Source: Desulfarculales bacterium UBA696
Lineage (GTDB): Bacteria > Desulfobacterota > Syntrophobacteria > Syntrophobacterales > Syntrophobacteraceae
DNA: 64,000 bases
NCBI GenBank assembly: GCA_002298995.1
Contig: DBMO01000002.1
Coordinates: 124,001-188,000, forward strand
Reading direction: 5' to 3'
A program made the translations under genes and the position numbers. Below are positions 1-8,061 of the stretch, one piece after another (the stretch's first letter is position 1; each line of letters begins with the position of its first letter). A model generated the notes under the pieces. It did not search any database. It saw only the letters and a program-made list of their open reading frames with translations, and had not been told where the DNA came from.

Positions 1-93
1 AACCTAAGCTGAGCGAATAAGTTCTATTCACCGCGGAGAGCGCAGAGGGCGTGGAGATTACTTCAGCAATCGGAACCTAGAAGACTCAGGCAA
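1..93. other. Non-coding leader before livG
   Basis: No gene is visible here. The stretch at about 32-57 (caccgcggagagcgcagagg-like) resembles purine-rich sequence often dispersed between bacterial genes. No strong Shine-Dalgarno precedes livG, only a weak aggca. The upstream liv permease genes, if present, lie outside the window. Confidence 0.3.
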
Positions 94-879
94 ATGGCTA
101 TTCTCGAAATAAGCGAACTCACTCATTTTTTCGGCGGCCTTCGAGCGGTCTACGATCTCAACATGACGCTTGAAGGCGGTGAACTGATGGGTCTTATCGG
201 TCCCAACGGTGCGGGCAAGACCACCGTGTTCAATCTGGTGAGCGGTTTTTACCGCCCGAGCGAGGGCGACGTTAAATTCCGCGGCAAAAGCATTGTGGGG
301 CTCAGGCCGCACCAGGTTACCGCTCTGGGCATGGCCCGCACCTTCCAGAACATAAGGTTATGGAACAGCCTGACCGTCTTCGACAATCTTTGCGTCAGCC
401 AGCACCATCTGCTCGGCTACGGATTTTTGAACTCGGTGCTCCGGACCCGGAAATTCCATGAAAGCGAGCGCAAAGTCAGGAAAACCGCCGAGGAGATCAT
501 AGATTTGCTGGGGATCCGGCATTATGCCCTGGAACTTCCAAAAAACCTTCCCTACGGCCTCCAGCGGCGGGTCGAGATCGGCCGGGCACTCTGTTTGCGC
601 CCGAAGCTGCTCATGCTCGACGAACCGGCCGCCGGAATGAATCCGGGCGAAGTCGACCAGCTCATAAAGCTTATCCGCTGGATTCGAGACGAGTTCAAGC
701 TAACGATCTGGCTGATCGAGCACCACATGCGGGTCGTCATGAACGTGTGCGAGCGTATGAAGGTGATCGATTTCGGCGAGGAAATCGCTGAAGGGACCCC
801 TTCCGAAATTCAACAGAACCGGCGGGTCATTCAGGCTTACCTGGGAGAAGAAGAACCACTACATGCTCACGGTAGCTGA
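94..879 (+). CDS. livG: Branched-chain amino acid ABC transporter ATP-binding protein LivG
   Basis: One of the two ATPases of a LIV-type importer, which takes up branched-chain amino acids or related substrates such as amides, urea or aromatic acids. The 261 residues carry a Walker A GPNGAGKTT near residue 37, the LivG-type signature variant LPYGLQRRVEIGRAL, and Walker B LLMLDEPAAGM followed by an H-loop (IEHHM). The length is normal for LivG. It overlaps livF by 17 bp, so the two are translationally coupled. The periplasmic binding protein and permeases LivH/LivM are not in the window and probably lie upstream, so the substrate cannot be fixed. Confidence 0.93.
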   Translation: MAILEISELTHFFGGLRAVYDLNMTLEGGELMGLIGPNGAGKTTVFNLVSGFYRPSEGDVKFRGKSIVGLRPHQVTALGMARTFQNIRLWNSLTVFDNLCVSQHHLLGYGFLNSVLRTRKFHESERKVRKTAEEIIDLLGIRHYALELPKNLPYGLQRRVEIGRALCLRPKLLMLDEPAAGMNPGEVDQLIKLIRWIRDEFKLTIWLIEHHMRVVMNVCERMKVIDFGEEIAEGTPSEIQQNRRVIQAYLGEEEPLHAHGS

Positions 880-1582
880 TCTTCACGTAAAGTACGGCAA
901 TATCGAGGCCCTGCACGGGATATCACTGAGTGTGGAGGAGGGCGAAATAGTTGCGCTTCTCGGCGCGAACGGCGCAGGCAAGTCCACAACCCTCATGAGC
1001 ATCATGCGCCTAGCTCCTCCCGAGGGGCCCGTGGTGACCAAAGGCGCCATCTCCTATAACGGCGCCGACCTCCTGCCCATACCTGCCCACAACGTTATCG
1101 CAAAGCACGGCATAGGGCTTGTCCCCGAGGGCAGGCACATATTCGGAAACCTCACGGTTTTTGAAAACCTCAAGCTCGCCACATTTGCCCGAAATGACAA
1201 GGAGCGCATCGGACAGGACTACGAGCGGGTCTTCTCGCTTTTCCCCCGCCTTGCGGACCGTAGGACCCAGAGGGGAGACCTGCTTAGCGGAGGCGAACAG
1301 CAGATGCTCGCAATCGGCCGGGCCTTCATGAGCGGAGTTAAATTCATTTTGCTGGACGAACCCTCGATGGGCCTCTCGCCTCTTCTGATGCTCGAACTTT
1401 TCAGGGTGCTTAAAAGTATAAACGAGAGCGGCACGACCATAATGGTTGTCGAGCAGAACGCTCGCCTGGCTTTGCAATACGCCAATCGTGCTTATGTTCT
1501 CGAAGCCGGCAAAATCGTTTTAGAAGGCAAAGCCGAAGACCTGGCGACAAACCCAGAGATCCGCAGGGCGTACCTGGGATAA
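863..1582 (+). CDS. livF: Branched-chain amino acid ABC transporter ATP-binding protein LivF
   Basis: Second ATPase of the LIV-type importer; it dimerises with LivG on the cytoplasmic face of the permease. The 239 residues show Walker A GANGAGKST, the signature LLSGGEQQMLAIGRA and Walker B FILLDEPSMGL, all canonical. The ATG at 863 lies inside the end of livG (stop at 877-879). It is the last gene of the operon: a long palindromic repeat region follows immediately and probably ends the transcript. Confidence 0.94.
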   Translation: MLTVADLHVKYGNIEALHGISLSVEEGEIVALLGANGAGKSTTLMSIMRLAPPEGPVVTKGAISYNGADLLPIPAHNVIAKHGIGLVPEGRHIFGNLTVFENLKLATFARNDKERIGQDYERVFSLFPRLADRRTQRGDLLSGGEQQMLAIGRAFMSGVKFILLDEPSMGLSPLLMLELFRVLKSINESGTTIMVVEQNARLALQYANRAYVLEAGKIVLEGKAEDLATNPEIRRAYLG

Positions 1583-1905
1583 TGTGGGTTTAGGGTTGTG
1601 GGTTGGGAGTTGCTGCTGGTTGTCGGTTGGTCTCCCGACCGTGCCACCAACGCCGGACCGAAGGTCTCCCTAGAAGTGCATTATCAAATTCGGAGACCTT
1701 CGGTCGGACGCATTAGAAGGTCTCCCAGGACTTCGTAATCAAAAACAGGAGACCTTCGGTCGGACTCATGACGCGGTCGGGAGACCGCGCCATAACCTGG
1801 AGACCGCGCCATAACCGGAGGACCGGAACGCGTAACCCACAACCATTAACCCACAACTTATAACCCGTAATTCGCGCCAAACTCGCAACCTGCAACCCGC
1901 AAAAT
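1583..1905. repeat. Composite inverted-repeat element, copy 1
   Basis: A gene-free stretch between livF and serA. The outer arms are low-complexity and inverted: GT-rich (gggttgtgggttggg-type) at about 1585-1630 and AC-rich (acccacaacc-type) at about 1836-1900. The core at about 1629-1815 holds nested palindromes built from ggtctcccgaccgtgcc, ccggaccgaaggtctcc, its inverse ggagaccttcggtcgg, and gcggtcgggagaccgc. The gagacc module is repeated several times. The same arrangement recurs at 4965-5219. No ORF or transposase is associated. Confidence 0.75.
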
Positions 1906-1921
1906 TTTTCAAGGGGCTGAT

Positions 1922-3508
1922 ATGACCACACTGAATATTCTTGTTTGCGACGGACTGGATGAAGGCGGGCTGGAGCTGTTCAGGGCTGCGCCGGGGGTGC
2001 GGGTGGATGTTCCCGATCAGCTCGGGGCCGTGGAAATAAAGAAGATCCTGCCCGAATACGACGCCATGATCGTTCGAAGCCGCACCAAGGTCAACGGGGA
2101 CATGATCGAGAATGCTCCTCGGCTGAAGGTTATCGGCCGGGCGGGCACCGGAGTTGACAATATCGAGGTGGAACCGGCGAGCGCCCGTGGCATACTGGTA
2201 ATGAACACGCCGGGAGCAAATGCCATGGCGGCGGCCGAACACACCATCGCAATGATGTTGTCCCTGGCGCGCCATATCCCGCAGGCCACCCAATCGATGA
2301 GGCAGGGTCTCTGGGAAAAGAAAAAGTTCGTGGGCACGGAACTCTACCACCAGACCCTGGGTGTAATCGGCCTCGGCAAGATCGGTGCGATTGTTGCGGA
2401 CAGGGCGCTCGCGATGAAAATGGAAGTGCTCGCTTTCGATCCCCACATCGTGCCGGAAATGGCCGCGGTAATCGGCGCTGAATACGTGCCCCTGGACCAG
2501 TTGCTTGCGAGGTCGGATTTTATCACTTTGCATACGCCGCTAAATGAAGAGACACGGCACGTAATCGGCCGGGAATCACTTGCGAAAACGAAGAAGGGGG
2601 TGCGGATAATCAATTGCGCGAGGGGAGGCCTGATAGACGAGCCGGCGCTTCGAGAAGCTCTCGTAAGCGGGCAGGTCGCGGGGGCGGCCCTGGACGTTTT
2701 CGAGAAGGAACCGCCCGCCGAAAACCCCCTGCTTGGGCTGGAAAATGTGATCTTCACGCCACATCTTGGGGCATCGAGTCTCCAGGCCCAGGAAAACGTT
2801 TCACGCGCAATCGCTTCCCAGATTCTCGATTACCTTCAGCGCGGCCTTATCCGCAATGCCGTGAACTTCCCATCCATCAGCATGAAGGATTACGAAAGAG
2901 TCCGCCCCTATCTCGTCCTAGCCGAGCGCCTCGGCCATCTCCAGGGGCAGCTCTGCAGTCCCGTCAAAAAGCTCGAAATTACTTACAGCGGCCCCGACAT
3001 GCAGGATATACCGATCCAGCCCCTGACCCAGACAGTGATAAAGGGACTGCTCGACCCGGTCATGGCCGAAAAGGTAAACCTCATCAATGCCCCACTGATC
3101 CTCAAACAGCGGCAGATCGAACTTACCGCTTCAACCACGTCGGAATCGAAGGGTTATACCGGGGAAATAGCAGTCAAGGTGACGGGCAAAAAAGAGGTTT
3201 ATTCGGCCGCCGGTACCGTCATCCAGGGACAGGTGCGACTCGTGAGGCTAAACGATTACCGGCTGGAAGCCGAACTGGAAGGCATCAATCTCATCATCCA
3301 GAACCTCGACAAGCCCGGCATGATTGGCTTTATCGGCACCACTCTTGGGAACTTCAATGTAAATATCGCCAACATGCACCTCAGCCGCACCCCGGAGCAC
3401 GACAGCGCGGTCGCCATCGTGCGTCTGGACAATGAAGCCCCAAACGACGCAATAGAAGTCCTGCGCGCCCATCCGGGGATAGTTTTCGTTAAGCAGGTGA
3501 AATTGTAA
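1922..3508 (+). CDS. serA: D-3-phosphoglycerate dehydrogenase
   Basis: Catalyses the first step of serine synthesis: 3-phosphoglycerate + NAD+ to 3-phosphohydroxypyruvate. At 528 residues it is the long SerA type: catalytic and NAD-binding domains with the Rossmann motif GVIGLGKIGAIVA near residue 145, the conserved catalytic segments INCARGGLIDE and FTPHLGASS, an intervening allosteric substrate-binding domain (about 320-450), and a C-terminal ACT domain (LDKPGMIGFIGTTLG) that usually binds serine for feedback inhibition. The ATG at 1922 is preceded by aaggggctgat. It stands alone after the palindromic element and ends 15 bp before a convergent radical SAM gene. Confidence 0.95.
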   Translation: MTTLNILVCDGLDEGGLELFRAAPGVRVDVPDQLGAVEIKKILPEYDAMIVRSRTKVNGDMIENAPRLKVIGRAGTGVDNIEVEPASARGILVMNTPGANAMAAAEHTIAMMLSLARHIPQATQSMRQGLWEKKKFVGTELYHQTLGVIGLGKIGAIVADRALAMKMEVLAFDPHIVPEMAAVIGAEYVPLDQLLARSDFITLHTPLNEETRHVIGRESLAKTKKGVRIINCARGGLIDEPALREALVSGQVAGAALDVFEKEPPAENPLLGLENVIFTPHLGASSLQAQENVSRAIASQILDYLQRGLIRNAVNFPSISMKDYERVRPYLVLAERLGHLQGQLCSPVKKLEITYSGPDMQDIPIQPLTQTVIKGLLDPVMAEKVNLINAPLILKQRQIELTASTTSESKGYTGEIAVKVTGKKEVYSAAGTVIQGQVRLVRLNDYRLEAELEGINLIIQNLDKPGMIGFIGTTLGNFNVNIANMHLSRTPEHDSAVAIVRLDNEAPNDAIEVLRAHPGIVFVKQVKL

Positions 3509-3523
3509 GCATACCCGCTCGCG

Positions 3524-4876
3524 TCATTCCCGCCGCGCCAGTTTTTTCAACGCCTCCATGTCTTCCACGGTAAAGTCTGGCCGGCGGCAGGCAAAAAAGC
3601 TGTTGTTGTGGTAGAGCGGCTCGGATTGGATATCATACGGGCTGAGGGCAGCCGCCTGCGCCCACATGGCCGTGCCGGGAATCGGCGAATACTCGGCTAT
3701 TCGGGGGCGAACCCCCGCTTTTTTGACGGTTTCTATCCCTTCGGCAACCTCTTCAGGCTTCTGCCCCGGAAGTCCGCAGAGCAGGTAAACTCCTATATCG
3801 TCGCTTTCGAAGCCGGCGGCCAGCAGATTTTCAACTCCCCTGAAAAACATTTCCAGGTCCACTTTACCGCCCCACTCGCGGTTTTTGGCATCTGTGGCGG
3901 TTTCGAGCCCGAGGCGGATCGTCCTGAATCCGGATGCGCTAAGCAGGTCGCACCACTCTCGGGAAAGCGCCCGTATATGGAGCGCATTGGGGACGTGAAA
4001 ACGGAGTTTCGGACCTTCGCGAGCAATCCGCTCAAGTGCCGGTTTAAGGCCGCGCTCGGTGTCGATTAGCAGGGCATCGTCGTAGAAGGCGAAATCTGTC
4101 ACGCCGAACAGCTCATGGGCGCGTATGATTTCCGAATAGATTCTTTCGGCGCTCGCCCGCTTGAGTTCGGGCTGAAGCTTTACCGACGCGCAGTAAGGGC
4201 AGCGATAAGGACAGCCCACCCCGGTTAAGATCGGCGCGTAATCCAACTTTTGCGCCAACTCCAGCGCAGGTGGCGGAAACAGCCTTAAATCCGCCCATGA
4301 GGGTCCATTCTTAAGAAAGAAACCGGTATGTTCAGCAATCAGGCCGGGCAGTTCCGGCAAAGTTCCGGTGAAAACCATGTCGGCCCCGATCGTCCGCGTT
4401 GCATGCTCGGGACAAAGTTTTGCGTATATCCCCCCCAGCCAGACCGGCACCAAGGGAAGTTCTTCGCGGATAATCTCCAATGATTCGCGCACGCCCGGAT
4501 ACCAGTAGGTCATGGAAGATGTTACCCAGACAAGGTCCGGCATTACTGATTCGCGAAGCTTTTTCCGGAAGCTCACGGGATGGATTCCGTGTCTGTAGTA
4601 AAAACGCCGCGAGCCTGAATAGGCATCAGGCTTGGGGATGCTCATTCTGGGATATTTGCCGGTCCCGAATCTTTTCGGCGCTCCGCGCAAAATTTCGGGG
4701 TGAGCATTTGTAAACGTGTCATGCCGATCGAGGCAGTCTATGAACTCAACCCCACAGCCACCCTCCTTCAGAAGCGAAGCGAGGATAAGCAGCCCCATTG
4801 GCTTTGCCCACAAATCATGCGCGGCAAAATCGGTGATCCAGGGATTAACCAGCAGTATCAGGGGCGCTTTGGCCAT
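3524..4876 (-). CDS. Radical SAM protein with B12-binding-like N-terminus
   Basis: A radical SAM enzyme of unknown product. The N-terminal ~140 residues (LILLVNPWI, PMGLLILASLL) have the fold signature of cobalamin-binding-like domains of B12-radical SAM proteins, but I see no DxHxxG motif, so cobalamin may not be bound by a histidine. The cluster motif CPYRCPYC (CxxxCxxC) lies near residue 210, followed by a TIM-barrel region with GLETATD and a GVYLLCGLPGQ stretch typical of the B12-type class. The ATG at 4876 was chosen; the in-frame TTG at 4921 has its Shine-Dalgarno only one base away. It is a single gene with no biosynthetic partners. A role in modifying a lipid, hopanoid or natural product is possible but unsupported. 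Confidence 0.85.
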   Translation of the reverse strand: MAKAPLILLVNPWITDFAAHDLWAKPMGLLILASLLKEGGCGVEFIDCLDRHDTFTNAHPEILRGAPKRFGTGKYPRMSIPKPDAYSGSRRFYYRHGIHPVSFRKKLRESVMPDLVWVTSSMTYWYPGVRESLEIIREELPLVPVWLGGIYAKLCPEHATRTIGADMVFTGTLPELPGLIAEHTGFFLKNGPSWADLRLFPPPALELAQKLDYAPILTGVGCPYRCPYCASVKLQPELKRASAERIYSEIIRAHELFGVTDFAFYDDALLIDTERGLKPALERIAREGPKLRFHVPNALHIRALSREWCDLLSASGFRTIRLGLETATDAKNREWGGKVDLEMFFRGVENLLAAGFESDDIGVYLLCGLPGQKPEEVAEGIETVKKAGVRPRIAEYSPIPGTAMWAQAAALSPYDIQSEPLYHNNSFFACRRPDFTVEDMEALKKLARRE

Positions 4877-4964
4877 GGTTGTGCCCGCAAAATGGGAGAA
4901 AGGCTTGCCAAACTCAAACAATCTCCTATATATCCCGCCTTGCGACAGCTGGTCAAATGCGGTT

Positions 4965-5219
4965 GTTTGGGGTGTGGTGTGTGTTGTTTGGGGCGTGTTG
5001 TTTGGGAGTGGTTGTTGGTTGTGTGGTTAGCGAACATAGTTAATCAGTTGTGGCACGGTCTCCCGACCGTGCCGCCCAGGCCGGACCGAAGGTCTCCCAA
5101 GAATTTATAATCAAAAGCGGAGACCTTCGGTCGGGCGCATGACGCGGTCGGGAGACCGCGCCATAACCAAAACCCACAACCCACAACCCACAACTCGGAA
5201 CCGGAACCCGACCCGCAAT
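4965..5219. repeat. Composite inverted-repeat element, copy 2
   Basis: Second copy of the element at 1583-1905, here between the divergent radical SAM gene and dtd. A GT-rich arm (about 4965-5038) and an AC-rich arm (about 5166-5219) enclose a core at 5050-5167. The core has a 9-bp perfect hairpin ggcacggtc/gaccgtgcc (5052-5073), a 16-bp inverted pair ccgaccgaaggtctcc-type/ggagaccttcggtcgg around a 20-base AT-rich loop, and gcggtc/gaccgc. Order and spacing of modules match copy 1. No coding potential. Confidence 0.78.
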
Positions 5220-5236
5220 GTAAAATGGAGGTGTCG

Positions 5237-5686
5237 ATGAGGGCCGTAGTCCAGCGTGTGTCGGAGGCGAAGGTTACCGTGGGCGGTGAGGAGACCGCGC
5301 GCATCGGAAAGGGGTTGCTGGTCCTCCTGGGCGTTGGGGCTGGGGACACGGCGGAAGATGCGCGCTATCTGGCCGAAAAAACGGTATACCTCAGGGTATT
5401 TCCCGATGAGTCCGATAAAATGAACCTCTCGGTCCTCGACCTCGGAGCAGGAATCATCGTAGTCTCGCAGTTTACGCTCTACGGCGACTGCCGCAAAGGA
5501 AGAAGGCCATCCTATGCGGGAGCGGCGCCGCCCGATGCCGCCAAAGAGCTTTATGAAACCTATGTTAAAGAGCTTCTTAAGTTCGTTCCCAAGGTAGGCA
5601 CCGGAAGATTTCAGGAAATGATGGAAGTCTATCTGGTAAACGATGGGCCGGTAACCCTGCTGCTGGACAGCAAAAAATCCTTTTAG
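5237..5686 (+). CDS. dtd: D-aminoacyl-tRNA deacylase
   Basis: Removes D-amino acids (and misloaded glycine) from charged tRNAs, recycling the tRNA. The 149 residues match the family length (E. coli 145). They start MRAVVQRV and contain the substrate-pocket motif SQFTLYGDC near residue 78 and the NDGPVTLLLDS C-terminal motif (Gly-cisPro region NxGPxT). The start was set at ATG 5237 because ggagg (5227-5231) sits five bases before it and the family begins MRAVVQR; an ATG at 5225 would add four residues. It is monocistronic, followed by a small palindrome. Confidence 0.95.
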   Translation: MRAVVQRVSEAKVTVGGEETARIGKGLLVLLGVGAGDTAEDARYLAEKTVYLRVFPDESDKMNLSVLDLGAGIIVVSQFTLYGDCRKGRRPSYAGAAPPDAAKELYETYVKELLKFVPKVGTGRFQEMMEVYLVNDGPVTLLLDSKKSF

Positions 5687-5716
5687 TTTCGCCTTCTTGG
5701 CTGAGAGGATTCGATG

Positions 5717-5744
5717 GTCGGGTTGGGCGGGAGCGAAACCCGAC
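5717..5744. repeat. Short hairpin of the gggttgggc/gaaaccc family
   Basis: An 8-bp stem gtcgggtt (5717-5724) pairs with aacccgac (5737-5744) around a short loop, 30 bp after dtd. It belongs to the same sequence family as the larger palindromes at 6786-6930 and 43683-43767. There is no T-run, so it is not a classical terminator. The rest of 5687-6014 shows nothing recognisable. Confidence 0.55.
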
Positions 5745-6014
5745 TGCTCGAATGCCCGATAGTTCTAAAGTACCCAGATCCTGTTTGTTTCCTGCCACTT
5801 GCCGTCTTTGCAAACCATGCATGTCGTGGGTAGGCATATCATTTGGTCGGGACCTATTTCTTGCCCCCCGAGGTTACATCTTTCGTTTTCCCTGGTGCTC
5901 ATATTTTTCTCCAAAGTATATTGCTCCTCTCGATCAAGATCGTTGACCGGAGTTATCTAGCTTAAGCTAAGATAGTAATCATCCGCCGAATTCGTGTTAT
6001 ATTTCGTCGAGACA

Positions 6015-6725
6015 ATGAAAAAACATATCTCCAATTTCTATGAGACAATCTATCGAGCCAATGCCGGCAAAAAGCATCCGGTCCTTACCGGGAAGCACCT
6101 TGCCACGGAACTCGGCTATCCCGGGCGAGCGCTGGAGTCAATCCCAGCCGAACTCTGGGACGATTTTCTCCCCTGCGGGAATCCTCTTCCCTATCTGGAC
6201 CCTGCCCGCGGCGACCTGCTTTTGAACCTGGGCTGCGGGGCAGGAGTGGACTCGCTCGCGTTGATGCTGGACAAATCCACCGGATTCAGAGCCGTTAACC
6301 TCGACATTGTTTTCCATGTGCTCTCGAAGACATCGAAAACGGCGCAGGCGCCCACCCCTGCTTCGATGCCCGACCGGGTCTGTGCTGACGCAGAGGCCCT
6401 GCCCTTTGTTCGAGAATGCTTTAAATGGGTAATCCTAAACGGGGTGCTTAACCTGTTTTCCGATAAATCGAGGTTAATCTCGGAAATTTCACGGGTGGTC
6501 GCTTCGGGCGGCATGGTTGCAGGGGCAGACCTTTGCCGAACGGCCCCCCTGCCGGCCTATTTCATGGATGAGCCGGACGCATGGGCCTGGTGCATGAGTG
6601 GAGCGCTTACCGAAGAGGAGCTTACGGCCTCTTTTGCATCGGCGGGGTTCGAGAGGTCAGCGTTCGAGCCGCAAAAACTGGACGAATTCTTTGACAGGGC
6701 GGTCTTTGTTTTTGAGAAGAAGTGA
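6015..6725 (+). CDS. SAM-dependent class I methyltransferase
   Basis: A 236-residue methyltransferase of unknown substrate. Motif I LLNLGCGAGVDSLAL near residue 65 binds S-adenosylmethionine; an acidic motif (NLDIV) and a motif-IV-like segment (VILNGVLNLFSDK) follow, then EISRVVASGGMVAGADL as in UbiE/arsenite-methyltransferase-like (Methyltransf_11/25) families. The start was put at ATG 6015 (MKKHISNFYETIY) rather than the in-frame GTG at 5994. It has no operon partner and is flanked on both sides by gggttgggttgagcg-type palindromes. Confidence 0.85.
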   Translation: MKKHISNFYETIYRANAGKKHPVLTGKHLATELGYPGRALESIPAELWDDFLPCGNPLPYLDPARGDLLLNLGCGAGVDSLALMLDKSTGFRAVNLDIVFHVLSKTSKTAQAPTPASMPDRVCADAEALPFVRECFKWVILNGVLNLFSDKSRLISEISRVVASGGMVAGADLCRTAPLPAYFMDEPDAWAWCMSGALTEEELTASFASAGFERSAFEPQKLDEFFDRAVFVFEKK

Positions 6726-6785
6726 CGGGGCCAGCCGCGAACTTTGGGGACGCACGAACATAATAAACATAGTATGGGCGCGGAT

Positions 6786-6930
6786 GTAGGTTGGGTTGAG
6801 CGATGAATGAGTTTAATTTTATGCGCGAGATAGAAAGAGCGAAACCCAACACTCCGGCGCCGGAATGTTGGGTTTCGCTCCGTTCAAGGCGTTCGCGGAA
6901 TATTCAATTTCACCGCTTTACCCAACCTAC
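6786..6930. repeat. Nested palindromic repeat (gtaggttgggttgagcg type)
   Basis: Outer arms gtaggttgggttgagcg (6786-6802) and its near inverse cgctttacccaacctac (6914-6930) enclose an inner hairpin of 21-bp arms, 6837-6857 and 6860-6880 (gagcgaaacccaac...gttgggtttcgctc), with one mismatch and a 2-base loop. It lies between the methyltransferase end and the convergent porD end, where it could end transcription from both sides. A related copy is at 43683-43767. Confidence 0.75.
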
Positions 6931-7010
6931 AAATACGTTATCCCAATTTTTCGTTACGGCACTGCCTGGAAGATCGGGATGACGATGACCACGGAGTTCA
7001 AACTGAAGCC

Positions 7011-7310
7011 TCAGTCAACCCGTTCCTTGACCATCTCGATTGCCTTTGCCGGGCATTCCTCGGCGCAGATGCCGCAACCCTTGCAGTAATCATAGTCGAT
7101 TTCAACAGGTATAGACCTCTTTACGATCCCTTCCGGACAGTACATCCAGCAAAGATGGCAGGCATGTTTTCCCGATTTGGACGGGATACACTTCTTTAGG
7201 TCTATTTCCGGCCTGGATGAGCGCCAGTCTCCGGTTTTCCCCGCCTCGCTCTTGCAAAGTACCGAACGCGGGCAGGTAAAAGGATCGTCGTGAGCAGATT
7301 TTGAAGCCAT
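7011..7310 (-). CDS. porD: 2-oxoacid:ferredoxin oxidoreductase delta subunit (4Fe-4S ferredoxin)
   Basis: The electron-carrier subunit of a pyruvate or branched-chain 2-oxoacid ferredoxin oxidoreductase. The 99 residues contain two cysteine clusters, CHLCWMYCPEG and CKGCGICAEECP, for two [4Fe-4S] centres; the first is CxxCxxxC and is completed by an upstream cysteine (KKCIPSK). The ATG at 7310 has aagga seven bases upstream; a TTG at 7313 is also possible. It follows porG by 53 bp in the same direction. Unusually, no alpha or beta (thiamine-diphosphate) subunit gene follows: the next gene is a convergent methyltransferase. Confidence 0.88.
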   Translation of the reverse strand: MASKSAHDDPFTCPRSVLCKSEAGKTGDWRSSRPEIDLKKCIPSKSGKHACHLCWMYCPEGIVKRSIPVEIDYDYCKGCGICAEECPAKAIEMVKERVD

Positions 7311-7363
7311 CAAGCATTCCTTTTGGTTTAGCTTGTATCAGTGTAGATGAAATTTATGCAACC

Positions 7364-7954
7364 TCAGGCGCACTTGACCCCGGGGGCGGAGACAAGGGTT
7401 GCCTCATAAGCATACCTGGCCCCGAGGACGTTTTTCTCGCCGGCTTCACCCTTGAAATGATTTCTCAGCGCCTTTTCAATGCTCTCCATGCCGATGAGTC
7501 CCGTAGCCTTGGCAAATCCGCCCAGAACGGCGGTATTGAAAAGCACGGTCCCGGACACCATGAGTCCGGCCTGCGTTGCGCACCGGGTCGCATCGGTCGT
7601 TGCGACCCTCACGGGGGCGGCAAGCTTTATGGCTTCGGGGGGCTTGGTGCTGTTTATGAGCACAAGCCCGTCCGGTTCGATCCCGGCAACCACGTTTACC
7701 ACCCGCAGGATGCTCTCATCCAACACCACCACAATGGCCGGTTTCTGGACGAGCACGAAAGTTCTTATCGGTTCGCGCGCGAAACGGTTTGTCGCAATTA
7801 CCGGAGCGCCTCGCCGCTCGGCACCGAAAAACGGCGCGGCGGTAACGCCCTTATAGCCGTCATAAAAAGCCGCCTCGGCAGCTATCTCGGCGGCCGTTAC
7901 GGCCCCCTGTCCACCGCGGCCGTGCCATCTCACCTCGATGTATTTCCTGTCCAT
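7364..7954 (-). CDS. porG: 2-oxoacid:ferredoxin oxidoreductase gamma subunit
   Basis: Gamma domain of pyruvate/2-ketoisovalerate ferredoxin oxidoreductase, which helps form the CoA-binding and inter-subunit core. The 196 residues begin with the family hallmark RWHGRGGQGAVTAAEI, then FFGAERRGAPV and a C-terminal segment ending GARYAYEATL; the length is typical. It is first of a two-gene unit with porD. Without adjacent porA/porB it cannot work alone, so the catalytic subunits must be elsewhere, or the pair is a remnant or serves another catalytic core. Confidence 0.92.
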   Translation of the reverse strand: MDRKYIEVRWHGRGGQGAVTAAEIAAEAAFYDGYKGVTAAPFFGAERRGAPVIATNRFAREPIRTFVLVQKPAIVVVLDESILRVVNVVAGIEPDGLVLINSTKPPEAIKLAAPVRVATTDATRCATQAGLMVSGTVLFNTAVLGGFAKATGLIGMESIEKALRNHFKGEAGEKNVLGARYAYEATLVSAPGVKCA

Positions 7955-8061
7955 CTAACCGGCATCCTCGCTCGAAAATGGGTGGGGAAAAATCCTCTCA
8001 TTCGGGAACTGCTTCCCGGCAATGACTAATAGCCTTTTAGCGGCTCTCAGTCAATATCGCT

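Noticed and set aside
1629..1815. CRISPR array
   Set aside because: The repeated gagacc modules are inverted and irregularly spaced, with no uniform direct repeats or unique spacers and no cas genes.
2614..3435. 273-codon open frame on the plus strand inside serA
   Set aside because: It lies in another frame of a well-recognised gene, is rich in Arg/Pro/Gly, and has no family motif; a shadow of GC-rich coding sequence.
7301..8029. 242-codon plus-strand frame opposite porG
   Set aside because: Antisense shadow of porG; composition unlike a real protein.
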